Shown: positions 17,677 through 25,325 of the stretch, one piece after another
Layout of the letters: each line of letters opens with the position of its first letter
Position numbering within the stretch: position 1 is the first letter of the stretch
Assembly (NCBI RefSeq): GCF_001570745.1
Contig: NZ_BCSG01000020.1
Span: forward strand, 32,665-96,664
DNA length: 64,000 nucleotides
Source: Alicyclobacillus mali NBRC 102425
GTDB lineage: Bacteria; Bacillota; Bacilli; Alicyclobacillales; Alicyclobacillaceae
Direction of reading: 5' to 3'
Position numbers and translations under genes: made by a program
The notes under the pieces: model-generated
The model's input: the letters and a program-made list of their open reading frames with translations, nothing else
Databases searched by the model: none
Told to the model about the DNA's origin: nothing

Positions 17677-17682
17677 ATTATA
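17677..17682 (-). promoter_or_regulatory. -10 box upstream of ypdA
   Basis: TATAAT on the minus strand 51 bases before ypdA, inside the element. The region 17 bases upstream (CCGAGA) is a poor -35, so an activator or another sigma factor could be involved. It may drive ypdA, the small ORF and the recombinase together. Confidence 0.4.
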
Positions 17683-17769
17683 CCACGGAGCGACGGACCT
17701 CTCGGCGTCCAGCGGGGATGGATCGGCATGGGACTGGGGAACAAGCGAGGTCATGCGAAGAGGGTGTCG

Positions 17770-18084
17770 TCAGGATCCAGTCATGAGCAATTCGCGCATC
17801 ATGGGGGACCTCATCTTCTGCATGAGATGAGACGGAACTTGCGTTGAAGTAAGCGACGTGGCATCGACCTTCACGGTACCAGAGGACATCGAGACCGTCG
17901 CGCCAAGACTCCTGAGGATGTCCAGCATGACACGGACATCCTCGAGATCCGGGACGTTTTGGATGACCGAGCGCCCCGCAACCATGACGGTGGCCGCGAG
18001 AATGGGAAGGGCCGCGTTCTTTGCGCCCGCCACCCTGACCTCACCCGTCAGCGGAACGCCGCCCTCAATTCGCAGCAATTCCAT
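17770..18084 (-). CDS. murA: murA 5' segment (interrupted)
   Basis: Encodes residues 1-92 of MurA: MELLRIEGGVPLTGEVRVAG with the conserved AGAKNAALPILAA (substrate-binding Lys-Asn), NVPDLEDVRVMLDILRSLG and LMQKMR. After AGG (Arg92) the frame enters the inserted element and ends 12 codons later (last residues MMRELLMTGS). ATG 18084 is chosen because AGGAGG lies eight bases upstream. It overlaps the murB end by 20 bp. The segment lacks the catalytic Cys and most of the fold and cannot be active alone. Confidence 0.93.
   Translation of the reverse strand: MELLRIEGGVPLTGEVRVAGAKNAALPILAATVMVAGRSVIQNVPDLEDVRVMLDILRSLGATVSMSSGTVKVDATSLTSTQVPSHLMQKMRSPMMRELLMTGS
17790..17825. other. element attachment junction, murA 5' side
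   Basis: Crossover TC on the minus strand at 17808-17807. Upstream is murA sequence CAGAAGATGAGG; downstream is element sequence CCCCATGATGCGCGA. Together with the other junction it allows attB and attP to be rebuilt, both symmetric about the TC. Confidence 0.8.
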
Positions 18085-19015
18085 CGTCCGCACCTCCTAG
18101 CAAGGGTTCGCCAAGCACCCGGACTTCGGTTTCAAGGTCAATGCCAAATCGGGCTCGAACCTCCGCCTGTGCGCGCCGAATCAGCCAGAGGACATCGCTC
18201 GCGGATGCGTTCCCCAGGTTGATGATAAAGTTGGCGTGTTTGTCGCTGATCATCGCCTGCCCGCGGCGCAATCCCTTGAGCCCTGCCTCCTCAATGAGCT
18301 TGGCCGCATGCGTGCCGTCGGGGTTGCGAAACACGGAGCCGCAGTTTGGAAAGCTGAGCGGCTGCGTCGCAATGCGGCGCTGAGACCACTCGCGCACGAC
18401 GCGCCGCATCTCGTCGCGATCGCCCGGCTTCATCTGAAACTTGGCCCAGGTGACGATCCCGAAGCGATCCTTGAGGATGCTGTAGCGGTAACCAAAGCGC
18501 AGATCGCCATTGCTGAGCCGCACCACAGCGCCGGTCTCGTCCATCACTTCGGCCCACGCGAGCACCTCGCGCGTCTCACGGCCGTACGCGCCGGCGTTCA
18601 TCATGACCGCTCCGCCGACCGAACCGGGGATGCCCGTGGCAAACTCCAGGCCTGAGAGACCATGGCGGATGGCCACGTTCGCGAGCGCGACGTACGAGCG
18701 ACCCGCCATTGCGTAGACGGCACATTCGTCCTCTTTGACCTCGTACGACGCGAACGCGTCGTGTAGCTTGATGACGAGCCCGCGAATGCCCCCGTCCAGC
18801 ACCAGTGCGTTGGATCCACGGCCAATCACGGTAATGGGTAGACCATAAGCCCTCGCAGCGCGGACGCTCACACGAAGGGCGTCGACCGAATCCGGTTCGA
18901 CAAAGTAGTCGGCTGGCCCGCCGATGCGCCACGTGGTGTGCCGCTTCATCGGCTCGCCGCAGATCGCCCTCACGCCTTCATCCGCAAGGACTCTCACAAA
19001 CGGATCGTCATGCAT
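18065..19015 (-). CDS. murB: UDP-N-acetylenolpyruvoylglucosamine reductase MurB
   Basis: FAD enzyme reducing the MurA product to UDP-MurNAc. The FAD-binding VIGRGSNALVLDGGIRGLVI, GLEFATGIPGSVGGAVMMNAG, FGYRYSILKD and the type II signature NCGSVFRNPDG with the later LIEEAGLKGLRRG are clear. ATG 19015 has GGAGG seven bases upstream; the frame to 19039 is an extension. It directly precedes murA, so the two UDP-MurNAc steps are adjacent in this operon. Its last codons overlap the murA start. Confidence 0.96.
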   Translation of the reverse strand: MHDDPFVRVLADEGVRAICGEPMKRHTTWRIGGPADYFVEPDSVDALRVSVRAARAYGLPITVIGRGSNALVLDGGIRGLVIKLHDAFASYEVKEDECAVYAMAGRSYVALANVAIRHGLSGLEFATGIPGSVGGAVMMNAGAYGRETREVLAWAEVMDETGAVVRLSNGDLRFGYRYSILKDRFGIVTWAKFQMKPGDRDEMRRVVREWSQRRIATQPLSFPNCGSVFRNPDGTHAAKLIEEAGLKGLRRGQAMISDKHANFIINLGNASASDVLWLIRRAQAEVRARFGIDLETEVRVLGEPLLGGADDGIAAN

Positions 19016-19100
19016 GTCAGGTCCTCCATAAGATTCCACTGGGTCACCTACCTCACCGCCGCAACCGCATCATATGCCGGGCTGGGCGAAGGGTGAGTGC

Positions 19101-20207
19101 CTACGTGCGGCGCCTGCCCGCCACTTCAAGGACGAGATCGCCGAATCGTCTCACGGCGTCGGGGCGGCCAAAGCTCCGCGCCCGGGCTTGGATGTCGGCA
19201 AGATCTCCCTCGAGCATGTCACAGATTTCCTTCCAGAGGACATCTGGGGTCAGGTCGGCTTCCCGGAGGACGCGCGCAGCGCCGGCCCTGGCGAGCTGCA
19301 TCGCGTTTTCCTCCTGATGATTCGCTGTCACGTACGGGCTTGGAACAAGGATGGACGCCACGCCGAGCGCACAGATCTCCGCGAGCGTGCTCGATCCGGC
19401 CCGGCTCACCATCAGGTCGACATGCGGAAGAAGCGCAGGCATGTCCGCAATAAAGGGATGGAGCGTCACGTTCCGAGGGAGCGGCCCCACTTGGTTTTGA
19501 ATGTCCTCGAAGTGTCGCTCGCCAGTCACGAACAGAACGCGCCAGTCGGGGCGGTCCGCAAAGCGCGAGAGCATCTCTGCCACCACCCGATTGGCGGTCT
19601 CCGAGCCTCGGCTCCCAAAGACAATGAGAATCACGCGCTGTCCACGCAGAATTCGATAATTGTCGAGTGCCCGCCGCTTGTCCGCCGCGGAGACTTCTAC
19701 CACCTCGCTCCCGCGCGGATTACCTGTGAAAACGACCCGTTTCGCTCGTGCGAAGGACGCCTCGCTCTCCGGAAAACAGACAGCCACGGCGTCCACGCGA
19801 CGCATCAGGAGCTGGTTGGTCAGCCCAGGCCTCGCGTTGCCTTCCCAGATCACGGACGGAACGCCGAGCTTGGTGGCGGCGTAGATCACGGGAAGCGCCA
19901 CAAAGCCGCCGGTGCCGACCGCGACATCGGGTCGGAAGTCGCGGACGACTCGGAGCGCCTCCCGATACCCGCGGTACGTGGTGGCAAGGGTGCGCACGGC
20001 GTTCAGCGACAGCTCTCGACGAAGGCCGGCCGCATGGACGGACACAAACGGAACGCCTGCTTCCGGCACCAGCCGACTTTCAAGCCCTTGCTCGGTACCT
20101 ACGTACAGAACCGCCGCGTCCCCCACACGCGCCTTCAAGTGACGCCAAAGCGAAAGGGCGGGGAAGATGTGGCCGCCCGTGCCCCCACCCGTCAGCAACA
20201 CCTTCAT
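19101..20207 (-). CDS. murG: lipid II synthase MurG
   Basis: GT-B glycosyltransferase adding GlcNAc to lipid I on the inner membrane face. The N-terminal LLTGGGTGGHIFPALSLW, VGTGGFVALPVIYAA and the C-domain HPFIADMPALLPHVDLMVSRAG, STLAEICALG and PYVTANHQEENA are the standard motifs. 368 residues, normal length. Its ATG overlaps the ftsW stop (ATGA), so the flippase/polymerase partner and MurG are coupled. Confidence 0.97.
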   Translation of the reverse strand: MKVLLTGGGTGGHIFPALSLWRHLKARVGDAAVLYVGTEQGLESRLVPEAGVPFVSVHAAGLRRELSLNAVRTLATTYRGYREALRVVRDFRPDVAVGTGGFVALPVIYAATKLGVPSVIWEGNARPGLTNQLLMRRVDAVAVCFPESEASFARAKRVVFTGNPRGSEVVEVSAADKRRALDNYRILRGQRVILIVFGSRGSETANRVVAEMLSRFADRPDWRVLFVTGERHFEDIQNQVGPLPRNVTLHPFIADMPALLPHVDLMVSRAGSSTLAEICALGVASILVPSPYVTANHQEENAMQLARAGAARVLREADLTPDVLWKEICDMLEGDLADIQARARSFGRPDAVRRFGDLVLEVAGRRRT

Positions 20208-21331
20208 TCTACCATCCCCGCCTGCTTCGAAATGTTGAGGAGAATCCCGACGCCGCTCAGCAACAACGTCAACGACGATCCGCCGTAGCTGATAAACGGC
20301 AACGTGATGCCCGTCGCCGGGATGGATCCAGTCACCACACCGATGTTGATCAGAACCTGCACGGCAATCATTCCCGTGATGCCTGTCGCCAAAAGCGTTC
20401 CGAAATCGTCCGGCGCGTACAGCGCCGTGCGGATTCCTCGCCAGATGAGCACGGCAAACAACAGGAGCACCGAGACGGTCCCGAGCAGGCCCAGTTCCTC
20501 GCCGACGATGGAAAAGATGAAGTCGGTCTGAGGTTCCGGCAGATAAAGAAATTTTTGTCTGCTATGTCCGAGGCCGAGCCCCAGGATGCCACCGGACCCG
20601 AGCGCGTAAAGGGACTGGATGATCTGATATCCCTTCCCAAGCGGGTACTTCCACGGATCCAAAAAGGCGTAAATGCGATCCATGCGGTAGGGCGCCATCG
20701 CGACGAGGCCCGCGAAGCCGACGGCGCCCGCGCCGAAGAGGGAGGCCAAATGCGACCAGCGCGTGCCCGCGACAAACAGCATGATGAGCGTGGTCCCCAT
20801 GATCACGACGCTCTGGCCGAGATCGGGCTCCAGCATGATGAGCCCCACTGCAACCAGGGCCAGTCCCATCGGTGGGACGAATCCGCGCCAGAAGGAGTGC
20901 ATCCGGTCCTTCGACTCCGCGAGCAAATGAGCGAGAAACATGACGAGCCCCAGTTTTGCGAACTCGGACGGCTGAATGCCGAGCGAGCCGATGCCGAGCC
21001 ACGCCTTCGATCCTCCGCGGTTCACGCCTACCACAAGCACGAGGACCAGAAGCGCATAGCTCGCAAGCGCAATCTTCGGTGCATGCTTGCGCCACACGTG
21101 GTAGTCGATACGTGAGAGCCAGATCATCAAACCGACGCCCATTAGAGCCCAGATGAGCTGCCGCTTGGAGAAATAGAAGGCGTCCTGGAATCGCGTCGCG
21201 GAGATGACCGACGAAGCGCTGTGCACCATGGTCACGCCAAACGCGAGCAGGAGCAAGATGACGCCAATCAGCGTAACATCGGGCGACGAGCCCGGCGCCC
21301 GGTTCGAAGACGCCGACATAGACCGAAACAC
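20204..21331 (-). CDS. ftsW: SEDS glycosyltransferase FtsW/SpoVE
   Basis: Ten-helix SEDS peptidoglycan polymerase. Signatures include SSVISATRFQDAFYFSKRQ, GIQPSEFAKLGLVMFLAHLL, LEPDLGQSVVIMGT, YALGSGGILGLGLGHSRQKF and PLPFISYGG-like LPFISYGGSSL near the end. In B. subtilis the gene at this place is spoVE, needed for spore cortex; here it could serve division, sporulation or both. 375 residues. It works with a class B PBP such as the two encoded upstream. Confidence 0.93.
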   Translation of the reverse strand: MFRSMSASSNRAPGSSPDVTLIGVILLLLAFGVTMVHSASSVISATRFQDAFYFSKRQLIWALMGVGLMIWLSRIDYHVWRKHAPKIALASYALLVLVLVVGVNRGGSKAWLGIGSLGIQPSEFAKLGLVMFLAHLLAESKDRMHSFWRGFVPPMGLALVAVGLIMLEPDLGQSVVIMGTTLIMLFVAGTRWSHLASLFGAGAVGFAGLVAMAPYRMDRIYAFLDPWKYPLGKGYQIIQSLYALGSGGILGLGLGHSRQKFLYLPEPQTDFIFSIVGEELGLLGTVSVLLLFAVLIWRGIRTALYAPDDFGTLLATGITGMIAVQVLINIGVVTGSIPATGITLPFISYGGSSLTLLLSGVGILLNISKQAGMVE

Positions 21332-21399
21332 CGCGTTCCCTCCCCTCCCGCGCGGCCTTGCGCGGTGTGGTCCAAAGGGCGACGCCTTTGGACGCGCTG

Positions 21400-22776
21400 T
21401 TACAGTCTATGCACGGCCTCCTTGAACATGCTGCCCCGCACCTCATACGAAGGGAACATATCCCAGCTGGCGCAAGCCGGCGAGAGCAGGACGACGTCGC
21501 CCGGCTCTGCGATCCGGCTCGCCTCATGCACGGCTTCCTCCATCGACGAGACCAACACGAACGTGGGCACACCCGCTCGTGCGATCACGTCCCGAAGCTG
21601 TTCCCTGGTTTCACCGAGCAGCACCGCGGCTCGGACGCGCCCCGAGATATCCGGCAAAAGCGGATCGAACGAAATTCCGCGGTCGAGACCGCCCGCAATC
21701 CACACGATACCGCGCTCAAACGACCGGAGCGCCTGTCGCGCGGCGTCCGGATTCGTCGCCTTCGAATCGTTGTAATATCGCACACCGGATACCTCGCGCA
21801 CAAACTCGAGCCGATGCTCGACACCCTGGAACGTCGCAAGCACACGGGCCACAGCTTCCACGGACGCTCCGGCCGCGAGCGCCACCGCCGCTGCCGCCGC
21901 CGCGTTTTGCAGATTGTGCCGGCCCGGGAGGGCCACGTGCTCCACCGGCAGGATCGCCGTGCGCTCTCGCCCGCGCACGGCGACAAGCGCGCCGTCGATC
22001 ACGCCCACGCCTTCGTCAAACGGCGCGCCCTCCAGGCTGAATCCGCAGACGCGTGGTGCCAACTGACTGGCTCGATCCCGCACGAGCGCCTGATCCCAGT
22101 TGAGAATCGCGACATCGTCCGCGGTCTGATTCGCAAACAGCTTCCACTTCGCCTGTTGATACGCCTCGTAGCTGCCGTGATAGTCGATGTGGGCGGGATA
22201 AAAATTGAGCAGCGCGCCACCTTGCGGGTGGAACGTGTGCGTGCCGTCCAGTTGAAAGCTCGACACCTCAAGGACCAACAGATCGCCGGGTTGATCCACC
22301 ACGTCGCAGACCGGCGTGCCGATGTTGCCCGCGACAATCGGGCGATATCCCGAAGCTTTCAGCATCTCGCCCACCAGCGTCGTGGTTGTGGTCTTGCCGT
22401 TGGAGCCCGTAATGGCGTAGATGGGTCTTGTCTCAAACCACGAGGCGATCTCGACGTCCGTCACGATGACGTGCGACGCTTGAATCAACTTCGCGATGAA
22501 CGCCTGATGATACGGGATGCCTGGGCTTTTGGCGACAAACTGCCACGGGCGCGCGGCGAGCGCCTCCGGGTGCCCGCCAAGCACCAAATCGACGCCGAGG
22601 GCGGCGAGCGGCGCGACTGCCGGATCGGACGGATCGAGAGCCCGCTCGTCCGTCGCAGTCACGCGAAAGCCGCGCCGCGCAAGCAATGAGGCGACAGCCT
22701 TTCCACTTCTGCCGAGCCCGACCACCAGCGCCTCACCTGGCGCATGTAACCAAGTTTCAGGTGTGACAAGCTTCAC
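21400..22776 (-). CDS. murD: UDP-MurNAc-L-Ala:D-Glu ligase MurD
   Basis: ATP-dependent ligase adding D-Glu to the stem peptide. The N-domain has VVGLGRSGKAVASLL, the ATP loop is AITGSNGKTTTTTLVGEML, and AHIDYHGSYEAYQQAKW, VRYYNDSKATNPDA and AGGLDRGISFDPL follow. GTG 22776 is set by GAGGAGG eight bases upstream and gives 458 residues; the frame is open 37 codons further without conservation. Confidence 0.95.
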   Translation of the reverse strand: MKLVTPETWLHAPGEALVVGLGRSGKAVASLLARRGFRVTATDERALDPSDPAVAPLAALGVDLVLGGHPEALAARPWQFVAKSPGIPYHQAFIAKLIQASHVIVTDVEIASWFETRPIYAITGSNGKTTTTTLVGEMLKASGYRPIVAGNIGTPVCDVVDQPGDLLVLEVSSFQLDGTHTFHPQGGALLNFYPAHIDYHGSYEAYQQAKWKLFANQTADDVAILNWDQALVRDRASQLAPRVCGFSLEGAPFDEGVGVIDGALVAVRGRERTAILPVEHVALPGRHNLQNAAAAAAVALAAGASVEAVARVLATFQGVEHRLEFVREVSGVRYYNDSKATNPDAARQALRSFERGIVWIAGGLDRGISFDPLLPDISGRVRAAVLLGETREQLRDVIARAGVPTFVLVSSMEEAVHEASRIAEPGDVVLLSPACASWDMFPSYEVRGSMFKEAVHRL

Positions 22777-22789
22777 TTCGTCGGCCTCC

Positions 22790-23755
22790 TCAGTGCGACA
22801 CCATCGCGAGCGTGCCAAAGGCGCAGATGAACGACGCGAGCCAGAACAGGATGACGACTTCCCACTCCGACCATCCGCCAAGCTCAAAGTGGTGGTGCAG
22901 CGGGCTCATGCGAAAGACGCGCCGTCCAAACGTCTGGTAGGAAAACACCTGAATGATGACGGACATAGCCTCGATGACAAACACCAGGCCGAACAGGATG
23001 AGCGTCAGCTCACTGTGAGTCAGAACGGCTGCCATGGCCAGTCCCCCGCCGATGGCGAGCGATCCCGTGTCGCCCATGAAAACTTTCGCCGGATGGCGAT
23101 TAAATACGAGAAATGCGGCGAGCGCACCCACCATGGCCGCGCAATACAGCGCGACATCATAGCTCGTGTGCCAATACGCGTACACGGCGTACGCCGCAAA
23201 CACCATGATGGCCGATCCCGACAACAGCCCGTCCAGCCCATCCGTGAGGTTGACGGCGTTGGTCGTGCCCACCAAAACCAGCATGAGAAACACGATGTAG
23301 AGGAACCCGAGTCGGACGGCTTCGTCGGTGAACGGAATGTGCACCGACAACGCTTCCTGTCCCTGCTCCCGATACAGCAGGACAAACAGGATGACTGTCA
23401 GCACGGCCTGGAGAATCACCTTCTGCTTGGCCGTCAGCCCGAGATTCCGCTTCTTTACAATTTTAATCAGATCATCTGCAAAACCAATCAGTCCGAACCC
23501 CACCGTCGCCACCAGCATCATCACCGTGTCCAAACTGCCAAATGCGAAACGGAGGGTCGTCAGCACCACCGCTACGAGGATGATCACGCCGCCCATGGTA
23601 GGCGTTCCGGCTTTCGACTGGTGGTGCTTGGGCCCCTCTTCGCGAATCGATTGTCCGAACTTGAGTCGATGCAAAAGTGGGATGGAGATAGGCCCCAAGA
23701 GCACCCCGATGACAAACGCCGCGAGCGCCGTCAGCAAAAGCGCCTGAATGTCCAA
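22790..23755 (-). CDS. mraY: phospho-MurNAc-pentapeptide transferase MraY
   Basis: Polytopic enzyme making lipid I from UDP-MurNAc-pentapeptide and undecaprenyl phosphate. Family motifs: KAGTPTMGGVII, the Asp pair in LIGFADDLIKI, NAVNLTDGLDGL, FNRHPAKVFMGDTGSLAIGG and MSPLHHHFELGGW with the HHH active-site loop. 321 residues. It lies between murE and murD in standard dcw order. Confidence 0.97.
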   Translation of the reverse strand: MDIQALLLTALAAFVIGVLLGPISIPLLHRLKFGQSIREEGPKHHQSKAGTPTMGGVIILVAVVLTTLRFAFGSLDTVMMLVATVGFGLIGFADDLIKIVKKRNLGLTAKQKVILQAVLTVILFVLLYREQGQEALSVHIPFTDEAVRLGFLYIVFLMLVLVGTTNAVNLTDGLDGLLSGSAIMVFAAYAVYAYWHTSYDVALYCAAMVGALAAFLVFNRHPAKVFMGDTGSLAIGGGLAMAAVLTHSELTLILFGLVFVIEAMSVIIQVFSYQTFGRRVFRMSPLHHHFELGGWSEWEVVILFWLASFICAFGTLAMVSH

Positions 23756-23767
23756 CGGAAACGCCCC

Positions 23768-25264
23768 CTAGTATCGCCCGTACCGGGCCCTGATGGCTCG
23801 GCGAGCTTCTTCGCGGTCGTCAAAGTGGCGCTTCTCCGCGCCAATGATCTGATAATCTTCGTGTCCCTTGCCCGCGATCACGACGACGTCTCCCGGTTCT
23901 GCTTCCGCGATGGCCATCTCAATCGCCCGCCTGCGATCCACTTCTTCCCGCACCTTGTTCGCATGGCTGGGTTGGACGCCAGCGCGCATATCCGCCAGGA
24001 TGGCGAGCGGATCCTCGCTCCGCGGGTTGTCGCTCGTGAAAACGGCTAGATCTGCCAGCCTCACAGCCACGTCCGCCATCTTGGGCCGCTTGGTACGGTC
24101 GCGATCGCCGCCGCAGCCCACGACCACCAAGACGCGGGCAGGCGCGAACTCGCGCACAGACGCGAGCACGTTTTCGAGCCCGTCGGGCGTGTGGGCATAG
24201 TCCACAAACACCGAAAACGGCTGTCCCTCGTCGATGCGCTCCATCCTCCCAGGCACACTCGGATACGAGCGAATCCCCTCCTGGATCTCGCTTGGCGCGA
24301 GCCCCTCAACGAGCGCAATGGCGACGGCCGCGAGCGCGTTGTACACGTTGAACCTGCCGATGAGCGGCGTGTCAATCTCGAATGGACCCGCCGGGGAATC
24401 CACCGTAAACCTCGCGCCCTGCGCCGAGAGCCGCACGTCGCGGGCTCTCACGTCCGCGGCGCGTTCGATGCCATACGTGAGGATGGGCGCGGCAGACGCC
24501 TCGGCCATCACCCAAGACCATGGATCGTCCGCGTTGATGACCGCGTAGATGGAGCGGGCCGGATCGCTTCCGGTGCCATTGCCAAGCCGGGAAAACAAGA
24601 GCGCCTTCGCGGCTGCATACCGTTCCATCGTACCGTGAAAATCGAGGTGATCTTGTGTCAAGTTCGTGAACGCGGCGCAGGCAAATGTCACGCCGGCGGC
24701 GCGGCGCTCCACAAGCGCGTGCGACGATACCTCCATGACCGCATGCGTCGCCCCGGCGTCCACAAAGCGGCGCAGCAAGCGGTGCACCTCCACCGCCTCA
24801 GGCGTGGTGTTTGGGAGCGACCACGATGCAGAGGCCAACTTCGCGCCGACGGTGCCGATGAGGCCCGCCCTTTTTCCAGCCGAATCGAGCAAGTGGCGCA
24901 CGATGTGGGTCACGGTGGTCTTGCCGTTCGTGCCCGTCACGCCAATGACCCTGAGCTCTCGCGATGGGCTCCCGAACAGCCTGTCTGCGACCAGTGCACT
25001 CCAGTGGCGCGTGTCCGGCACCACGACTTGGGGTATCGCCGTGGGCACGTCGGCCACGGGCTCCTCCACCATAACCGCAACCGCGCCGCGCTCCACGGCC
25101 TGGCGCGCGAAACGATGTCCATCCACCGTATGGCCGCGAACGGCCACAAACAGGCTCCCGGGCTCGACGTCCCGCGAGTCCGTGGTGATATTCAAGACGT
25201 CGGGGTTCTCCGCGTTCGTCACTTGAAAATTCATGAAAGGCTGAAACAACTGTCTCAATCGCAA
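23768..25264 (-). CDS. murE: UDP-MurNAc-tripeptide synthetase MurE
   Basis: Adds the third stem residue. Motifs: NITTDSRDVEPGSLFVAVRG, ATP loop VIGVTGTNGKTTVTHIVRH, NLTQDHLDFHG with the carbamylated Lys further on, VDYAHTPDGLENVL, and the specificity loop TSDNPRSEDPLAI. DNPR is the signature for meso-diaminopimelate. TTG start preceded by GGGAGGAAGG. 498 residues. Confidence 0.95.
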   Translation of the reverse strand: MRLRQLFQPFMNFQVTNAENPDVLNITTDSRDVEPGSLFVAVRGHTVDGHRFARQAVERGAVAVMVEEPVADVPTAIPQVVVPDTRHWSALVADRLFGSPSRELRVIGVTGTNGKTTVTHIVRHLLDSAGKRAGLIGTVGAKLASASWSLPNTTPEAVEVHRLLRRFVDAGATHAVMEVSSHALVERRAAGVTFACAAFTNLTQDHLDFHGTMERYAAAKALLFSRLGNGTGSDPARSIYAVINADDPWSWVMAEASAAPILTYGIERAADVRARDVRLSAQGARFTVDSPAGPFEIDTPLIGRFNVYNALAAVAIALVEGLAPSEIQEGIRSYPSVPGRMERIDEGQPFSVFVDYAHTPDGLENVLASVREFAPARVLVVVGCGGDRDRTKRPKMADVAVRLADLAVFTSDNPRSEDPLAILADMRAGVQPSHANKVREEVDRRRAIEMAIAEAEPGDVVVIAGKGHEDYQIIGAEKRHFDDREEARRAIRARYGRY

Positions 25265-25325
25265 GGCGCCTTCCTCCCAACCACCGGCGTGCCATTCGCA
25301 AATCTAGGGCAGCCAGCGCCCGATG

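Larger units (their letters stand above)
14930..17807 (-). mobile_element. 2,877-bp serine-recombinase element interrupting murA
   Basis: The interval between the two TC crossover points holds a serine recombinase next to one end, a 52-codon ORF coupled to it and a ypdA-like gene, all in the direction of murA. Removing it restores murA exactly in frame. Reconstructed attB has 8-bp arms AGAAGATG and CATCTTCT placed symmetrically around TC. Reconstructed attP has 15-base arms with 13 symmetric positions (CATGGGG / CCCCATG plus TCGCG / CGCGA). The layout resembles the skin element in sigK, in miniature. No structural phage genes, transposase or terminal inverted repeats are present. Confidence 0.88.

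Noticed and set aside
14930..17807. The murA insertion as an IS element or classic transposon
   Set aside because: No terminal inverted repeats, no target duplication beyond the crossover dinucleotide, no transposase.
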